Assembly (NCBI GenBank): GCA_003991915.1
Contig: RQTK01000082.1
Coordinates: 87,327 to 151,326 of the forward strand
DNA from: Elysia chlorotica
Lineage: Eukaryota; Mollusca; Gastropoda; Plakobranchidae
Reading direction: 5' to 3'
Length of the DNA stretch: 64,000 nt
In this document: one piece after another, positions 57,246 through 64,000 of the stretch
How the letters are laid out: the number at the start of each line of letters is the position of its first letter
Position numbering within the stretch: position 1 is the first letter of the stretch
Made by a program: the position numbers and the translations under genes
Notes under the pieces: model-generated
The model's input: only the letters and a program-made list of their open reading frames with translations
Told to the model about the DNA's origin: nothing
The model's database searches: none

Positions 57246-57314
57246 GCAAACAAACAGCCAAACAAATTCTTTTGTGCAAAGCAATCTGTATCCAAAACGA
57301 CCAAGTTGTGGAGT

Positions 57315-57370
57315 CCGTAGCGAGCACGATTTCTATTCACGAGTCCTGGGTTCAAACTCCAAATACATAG
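57315..57370 (+). mobile_element. tRNA-like SINE head, diverged
   Basis: gtagcgagcacgatttct with B-box-like gggttcaaactcc. Confidence 0.4.
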
Positions 57371-58310
57371 CTTTGATCTTTCCACTTTGGGGTATATTGT
57401 TGCGGCTTAAGATGTAAGTCCTTGCATTCCCTCTGTGTCTCTATTTGGTAGAACGAACAATTGTAAGACAGCCGAGGGTTGAGTTCATCATTCAGCCTAA
57501 TTGCTATCAGTGCACTCTACGAAACTAATTACAAAAAGAACAAAACGCTCAAAGAATATTGATCGATACTAAAAACTGAATATAATAATTTCTAAGATAA
57601 TCATCTCATCGTCAATTTGTTTCAATTTTTAATTATTTTGTGTATGTCAGTACATGTACTTCTGTATGTTTAATAATTATACTGTCATTCTAGTTGTCTT
57701 ACTACATCGATTCGTTATGTGTTTGTTACCAAATACATATACTCGTAATGTCAAATTAGAAATTTCATTTTGTATATATAATAATAATAATACATGTCAT
57801 GCACAAGGCCATAATTTATGCACAATAATGTACAATAAATGAAGTTAGAAGATTCGGAAAATACATGTACCGCTACAAGTTGTTGAGAACATTTATACGA
57901 CAAAATTGCCACGAAAGCTTTAAAAATATTGAAAACAATGGCATGAACCTCAACCAAAAGGACGTTTGAAAACTGAACTTTAACAGTTTTAAAAAATACT
58001 GTAAATTATGGTTTCATCTGTAACGATTTATTGTTTAAATCCATTACTGTAGCTATAGATCAACTCATCAATCAAGCCAATAAATCGGTGCGCTATTGAC
58101 AATCCACTAAGGTATAGCTATGGGCATTACAACATCTAGAGACTTAACTATAAATAACAAGATAAAAGCAAGAAAACAATATTTATAATACAATCGAACA
58201 GTTGTTTGCGAGTTGTTGTGTTTCTTTTTGTTGTTGTTTTTTTTGTTGTTGTGTTTTTATTATTCCCAAAGCACTCACAATAAAATAGAAATGTCAGTAC
58301 AGCTAAAGAA
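57371..58310. other. Intergenic, nothing recognised
   Basis: AT-rich with stops in all frames. Confidence 0.45.
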
Positions 58311-58786
58311 ATAATGTAAGAATTTTAAGAAGATTCGTTTTTCAGTCAAGAAAGTCCAAAAAGTAATTGCAATCAGCCATGTCTCAAACCAATAATCATA
58401 AAAATGTCAAAATCTGATGTTAAAGTTTAAGTGGGGAAAACAAGGATCACCGTCATTATATCCAACAATACGTGGTGCTTTTGGTCGACACTATCAATAA
58501 TATTGTCTGCCGTTGTCTCGGCATGTAGGTTTCTCCCTCTCTTTCGTCATAATGTAAGAATTTTAAGAAGATTCGTTTTTCAGTCAAGAAAGTCCAAAAA
58601 GTATTTGCAATCAGCCATGTCTCAAACCAATAATCATAAAAATGTCAAAATCTGATGTTAAAGTTTAAGTGGAAAACAAGGATCACCGTCATTATATCCA
58701 ACAATACGTGGTGCTTTTGGTCGACACTATCAATAATATTGTCTGCCGTTGTCTCGGCATGTAGGTTTCTCCCTCTCTTTCGTCCT
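58311..58786. repeat. 238-bp tandem duplication
   Basis: ataatgtaagaattttaaga to ctccctctctttcgtc occurs at 58311-58548 and 58549-58786 with only a few differences. The second copy runs into a (CT)n tract. Confidence 0.92.
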
Positions 58787-58834
58787 CTCTCTCTCTCCCT
58801 CTCTCTCGTTCTCTCTCTCTCTCTATTTTTTCTT

Positions 58835-58929
<95 letters not shown>

Positions 58930-58992
58930 ATCTCTCTCTCTCTTTATCTCTCTTTCATTCTCCCTCTCTCTCACTCTCTCTTCTCTTCTCTC
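58786..58992. repeat. (CT)n microsatellite
   Basis: Long imperfect tc tract. Confidence 0.95.
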
Positions 58993-59075
58993 GCTGTTTA
59001 ACGAGTATGTATAGTCACTATCAGAGACACAACACATGATTAACTTCAGACTTAATAATAACAATCATTACATGA

Positions 59076-59780
59076 TCTCCTCAGGGAACAGTCTTGTCAC
59101 CTTTTCTCTGTCTATACATCGGACTGTAGACCAGCTCACTGCAATTGCATTATTGACAAATATGCTGACGATACCGCACAGGCTGGACTTATTACTTATG
59201 ACCAAGACTTTAACTATATTCAGTAAATACACTATTTTATGTAGTGGTGTGATAGAAATCATCTTGTATTAAATATCAATAAAGGAAAAGAAGTGATCGA
59301 ATCGATTTTCGAAAGAACGCGATTTGTCCTAAGTATAATTCTATGAAGGGCAAAAACGTGGAAAGAGTGAAAATATTAATTTTAAATATAATTAGCATAG
59401 TCGTTGATTAAAAAAAACTTTCTTGGAAAAATAACACCGATTATATTGTGAAAAAAATAAACCATGCATTTACTGTTTGAGAAAGTTGCGCTCTTTTAAT
59501 GTTTGTCAAACATGACATCAGCAGTGTAATGACGCTTGGTCTAGGAAATATATCACAACAAGACAAGGAAAGATTTAATAAAACCATTAAGAAAGCTAGT
59601 GCAGTAGCAGGTTCTCCACAAGAAGATATTAACAGACTATCTTAAAGACGTACGTCAAAAAAGATTTAAGACATCCCTTGCAACATGACTATGATAAAAG
59701 ACAGATACAACGCAGCAGAAGGTATGCAGTGACAAAAACGAGAACACTCAACAATAAAACCCCTTTTTCTGCCAAGATCT
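59076..59780 (+). mobile_element. Decayed LINE reverse transcriptase, plus strand
   Basis: PQGTVLSPFLC, then after a frame change CIIDKYADDTAQAG with the catalytic YADD intact, then WCDRNHLVLNINKGKEV. The thumb-like part follows at 59520-59780 (QQDKERFNKTIKKASAVAGS). Stops and frameshifts show it is dead. It is related to the CR1/Rex-type non-LTR elements. Confidence 0.72.
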
Positions 59781-60235
59781 ATAAAAAATTTTAACAATAA
59801 GTTCAAAAAGTCGGACAAACTGTACATATTATCATGATGCTGGTCTCGTGGTCTGCGAATACACATTTGTACACATGTATGATACTTAGAACTCTAACAC
59901 GCTCATTCTTTATAAATACATACACGTTTAAATCACCCTTAGACTTATTGTTTTCTTTAACGGTTGGTATGTTTTTACATCACGCGTTAATCTATTATCT
60001 CTTTTCTATATCTGACCATTCTAATACATAAACCATATAAATTTTTAAAGAACTGTGATATTTCCAAATGCTCTGGTTAAGCGACTTTTAGGTTTATGGA
60101 TGTACCCTTGCTATGTACAAAATTTAAACAATAGATTTATGTAGTTTTATATTAATTTGAATGTACATTATAAACTTAGAAGACTTATTTCTATTTGGAG
60201 TCGTGATAATCATTCCTCATATCAACTTTGTTTTT

Positions 60236-60365
60236 ATGTATAATTAAGTCTTTCTGTAATATTCATATTAAGTCTTTCTGTAATATTCATATTAATACTT
60301 TCTGTAATATTCGTATTAAGCCTTTCTGTTATGTTCATATTAAGTCTTTCTGTAATATTCATATG
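60236..60365. repeat. About 27-bp tandem repeat, 5 copies
   Basis: Units contain aagtctttctgtaatattca. Confidence 0.88.
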
Positions 60366-60439
60366 TATATGAACTTTTATTATCTAATTCCTATTTTCTA
60401 AATGTAAACAGTACAAGTATTTTTGGGCATGTAATTTTT

Positions 60440-60692
<253 letters not shown>

Positions 60693-60884
60693 TCTCTATC
60701 TTCACAATAATCTTAAGTCACAAGACTGTCATATCTTTTACAACCCTCTTCAGTTATAAACCTCCCCTAATTATTGCCCCTGCCACACCTTTGGTACTCT
60801 TCAGTCAAGAGTCAACTCCCCAATGCCTTGCTCTCCCCAACCCCCTTTACTACCAACGTGGCATAAAGTTTTCATTATATAAGC

Positions 60885-61640
60885 ATTAGAAACTCACTTT
60901 TATACACATAGACCCCTACTTTACCCCCACTTCCACACACACACACACACATACACACACATATACACACACACAGACATACACACGTTAGTTTTACCAT
61001 TCTGGTTTTTGTTTCCTTTAGGTCATAAGGTCCGTAATTAAATTAATTAATTCTATAGGTTTATTTTGTATGTGTGTTTGTGTCTTTTTTTCGTCTTTAT
61101 TTCCGAAATGTTTAACTTATATGATATAAATTGCTGTTTTTTGTGTTGTTGATTTTTTTGTTATTATTTGTTTCCGATTCAATGATTGTACGTTCAATGG
61201 GCACCAATCCAATCACAACTGGGTTGTTGTTGTTGTTGTTTTTTTTTAGTTCAAGAAAACTCATTATTTTGTAAGTTTTTTCGGGGTGTCTGCTTAGGTT
61301 TGGTGGAGGGAGTGTGTATGTTGTTGTAGGGAGGATGGAGGAGGTAATGTTGCAACGATTGATCCCCGTAATGTCGGGAAGTGTTAGGAATATTGAAATA
61401 ATCGTTTGTAAGTACAACGTGTCTTAAGAAGTACAAGTATAAAGGCTTTACGACGAGTTTTAAGCCACAACGACGTTGTACATACGACTCGGTAAGATTT
61501 GACGGTCTTTCAAGTTCTAAAAATGGAAACCTTATCTGTCATGACTCTATAAATACTTTTTTTTAATTAATAATAATAGGTTATCGCTATGACTTGGTTA
61601 CCACCGTCACATCCCATTCAACTCCTAATTTTTTTATTTT
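60885..61640. repeat. Dispersed 750-bp repeat, copy 2
   Basis: Collinear with 45815-46560. It includes the inverted-repeat arms gtaagtacaacgt (61408) and acgttgtacatac (61473). Confidence 0.7.
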
Positions 61641-61779
61641 TTTTTTGTAATCTTTGCTGTCAATATTAGAGAGAAAGAAAAATATGAGTTATTACTTTTT
61701 ATTTCTAAATTAACGACACCGGCCTTTCAAATATGGAACGTCGGTACAAGACCGACTCAGTTTCACCCCGCCCCCTCAC

Positions 61780-61808
61780 CCGCCCCCCCCCGGTCTTCCC
61801 CCCCCCCC

Positions 61809-61839
<31 letters not shown>

Positions 61840-61842
61840 AGA
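61780..61842. repeat. C homopolymer and (CA)n tract
   Basis: A run of about 26 C followed by ca repeats. Its length is likely unreliable in the assembly. Confidence 0.95.
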
Positions 61843-61929
61843 CACACTCATCGTTCTATTCTTATCTCGACTTTCACTACACCATCATAACGACTTTATC
61901 TACAAACACCAAGTGCAATAAATTATAAT

Positions 61930-62075
61930 TGCCCTGTGCCATTACAACCCCCCTCCCATGCAGTGTGCGCCCACACTGTTCCTCTGCCCACTTCCCCAAA
62001 AGAAACGCGTCTCCCTCCCGTCTTATCTTGCGAAGCTCGAGTGTTTCATGGCCCTTGTCTTTAGGTTCCACTTTC
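61930..62075 (-). other. Coding-like segment with acceptor, minus strand
   Basis: On the minus strand gccatttttacag is followed by ALAKVEPKDKGHETLELRKI and GDAFLLGKWAEEQCGRTLHG. It is charged and protein-like. A good donor is not evident and I do not recognise the product. Confidence 0.25.
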
Positions 62076-62809
62076 GCCAGGGCCTGTAAAAATGGCCAGA
62101 TCCCGATCAAAGATAAACCGCAAGTCTGTAGGTCTAGATTTCTAACCGGGGGATTTCTTGATCAGATCAGGACCGATCCTCTGTGGTTGCCGAAGTAACT
62201 TTTGCCAGAAGACAGAGTCGCATTTAGTGATCACACTACATTAGCCTTGCTCAGATCTAGACGTGTAGACATTGTTAGATAGGCGTGTTACAACACAATC
62301 TAGAAATTAGTTCTTAAGGCTTATAGGGATCTTAGACAGATCTTAGTATGTTTCACGACATTGATTGTTGTTTATCTCTAAAAATGTGGTTCTTTTAGCA
62401 ATAGTAATGTTAAGTGTGAGTGTGGGGTGACAATCAACCTATAGGTCAAGCACATGCTTTTATTTTGTTTAATTTATACCTGAATGCAGCGTAAATTTAT
62501 TTGATGCACTGGTTCTTTTCTAGATCTAGATATACCTTGACAATGTTTTTTAAGAAAGGTTTGGCACTAATGGTACCTCTAAAATTTACTAATTTACCCA
62601 GGTGCAGCTTGGCAAAACCAGTTGTATAAAAAAAATTGAACCTTACTTTCTATTGATGTAGCTAGTAATGAAAACAGATAAAGAAAGGTGTTACTATCAA
62701 TCTGATTTTGGTGAGCAATACTAGAAATACGGAGATGTAGTTCTGTATACTCTGATGTTATCATAATGGTGGCACATGACTATTGTACTGAAACTTGGTC
62801 ATTGTGCAG

Positions 62810-62875
62810 CTAAACGTAAACCAGAACTCTCATCTACAATTCTATCACTCTGCTATGTGGGGTTTCTCAAAAGTG
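62810..62875 (+). CDS. Possible small exon of an unknown gene
   Basis: A 66-base segment, 22 codons, phase 0 at both ends, between the acceptor cattgtgcag and the donor gtg/gtaagt. It encodes LNVNQNSHLQFYHSAMWGFS plus KV. Both splice sites look good, but no neighbouring exon was found within the window, so the gene would continue to the right. Confidence 0.3.
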
Positions 62876-63214
62876 GTAAGTCCAATTAGTAAGTTAGTGG
62901 GTTTGTTGACGTCAACAATGGCAGCAAGACTGCACAGTGGAATGGTCCCAAGACTGATGGATGACAAAGGTACGTACAATAGAATGTTGGTTTTGTCTTT
63001 CATGGATATGTTTATTCTGTTTCGCTATGCTTTTGTTCCTCTTATATGTATTCAGATTTTGAAAGTTGTAATGATGTTTTTAATCCCCATATGTTCGTCT
63101 ATTCATGTAAATCAAGTCCAGCTATTGTTAACACGTGTATCATGACCTTTATACGGTGTTTACAAAATCTACGATACTGCTTTTTATGGTGTCAGGCTGG
63201 GGCCCGAAGTAGTT

Positions 63215-63472
63215 GTAGTTGTAGTTGAATTGGTTTAACGTCCAACATCAGCACTTATAGGCTATATTGTGGACGGGCCCCAAGACTGAAGTCTGACAAT
63301 TGTATGTGCTGCCAGACACGAGACAGAGCGGGGATACCATGACTCCTGTCTCAGCCGGTCACATTATACTGACACCGACCCATCCAGTAGGGAGCGAAAT
63401 TGCCAGGGCTCGAACCACGGATCATTCGCGTCGAAAGCGAACGTTCTACCCCAGAGCCACCGCGCCACCGGC
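63215..63472 (-). mobile_element. Nearly complete tRNA-derived SINE, minus strand
   Basis: The minus strand has head gcggtggctctggggtagaa, B box atccgtggttcgagccctgg, body gtgaccggctgagacaggag and tail ttggacgttaaaccaattca. Together with 11752-12000 it defines the family. Confidence 0.85.
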
Positions 63473-63574
63473 TGCTTCGCGTTTATATTGTCGATACGAT
63501 ATACAAGGCTAAGGTGTGATTTAGCCATTACTGTGTATTTATTTGTGTGATTTGGTCCCTCACTAGTCCCGACT

Positions 63575-63715
63575 TGTTGGGTTGTTGCCAGTATAGTGTG
63601 AGCGGTTGAGCCAGGAGTCCGACATACCCGCACTGTCTTTGAGTGGCAGCTCGTAAAATTATCAAACACTAGTATTGGGACCCGGCCGCCATATTGCCTG
63701 GCTGCTGATCTTAGA
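63575..63715 (+). mobile_element. SINE body, plus strand
   Basis: ttgccagtatagtgtgagcg, gagccaggagtccgacatac and gggacccggccgccatattg. Confidence 0.65.
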
Positions 63716-63775
63716 GGTAAAAACAAAAACTAAACTAACGATTCGCCGACTGCAGATTACTGTTGCTCTTTTAGG

Positions 63776-63845
63776 AGAGTTGGTAAGGTTAGTTGGTAGA
63801 GCTCTGGACTAGAGATCAGAAGATTTGCAGTTCGAAACGCTTCTA
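63776..63845 (+). mobile_element. tRNA-like SINE head
   Basis: A box tagttggtagagctctgg and B box gcagttcgaaacg. Confidence 0.55.
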
Positions 63846-64000
63846 ATGCTCTCATACCCTTAAAATTCAATCCGGAAGAGTAAGGGGGTGTAATAATTAT
63901 TTTGTACTTTTTTTTTATTATTATTTCTGCTCTTGTTTTGTTGTTGTTTTTTTTTCTATCAAAAGGGAAGTAAGTCTGTAAGAAAGTGTTTCTGTTTGAT

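Noticed and set aside
61929..62198. Plus-strand 89-codon frame
   Set aside because: The opposite strand has the more protein-like reading and an acceptor; the plus frame looks like its shadow.

Overview
The window reads as animal nuclear DNA, most likely from a gastropod mollusc (inference). It has small exons with GT-AG introns of several hundred to several thousand bases. It also holds tRNA-derived SINEs, decayed LINEs, many micro- and minisatellites, and a tandem array of divergent rhodopsin-class receptors resembling the chemosensory receptor expansions described in sea slugs. There are no bacterial or viral genes.

Layout. (1) Positions 686-19322, + strand: a 5'-partial gene whose 11 recognisable exons join with matching intron phases. 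It encodes an extracellular protein related to the Cache plus EGF-like ectodomain of the orphan class C receptors GPR158/GPR179. It ends in a short hydrophobic tail instead of seven membrane helices. (2) 19323-24780: intergenic, with SINE pieces, a (TTA)n tract interrupted by a 233-base assembly gap, and a long (GAT)n tract. (3) 24797-53057, + strand: three intact two-exon GPCR genes, each 149 + 201 codons. A broken extra copy of exon 1 lies inside the second gene. (4) 53058-64000: decayed sequence holding a GPCR exon-2 relic, two LINE relics, a dispersed 750-bp repeat, SINEs and large (CT)n tracts.

The most striking feature is shared by two unrelated gene families. Tandem repeats in the introns repeatedly contain a copy of the adjoining exon/intron junction. 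In the GPR158-like gene this is seen at the acceptors of exons A and J and at the donors of exons E, I and J. In all three GPCR genes the intron holds tandem, then decayed, copies of the exon-1 donor. The local genome therefore seems to keep producing spare splice sites. In one case (exon I) the spare exon end differs from the original only at synonymous third positions.

The GPCRs probably act as plasma-membrane sensory receptors. Their exons look homogenised by gene conversion in the cytoplasmic half and diverged in the extracellular loops. A TATA-type promoter with a short untranslated exon lies about 2.6 kb upstream of the second gene. I assigned families by reading motifs, not by database search.
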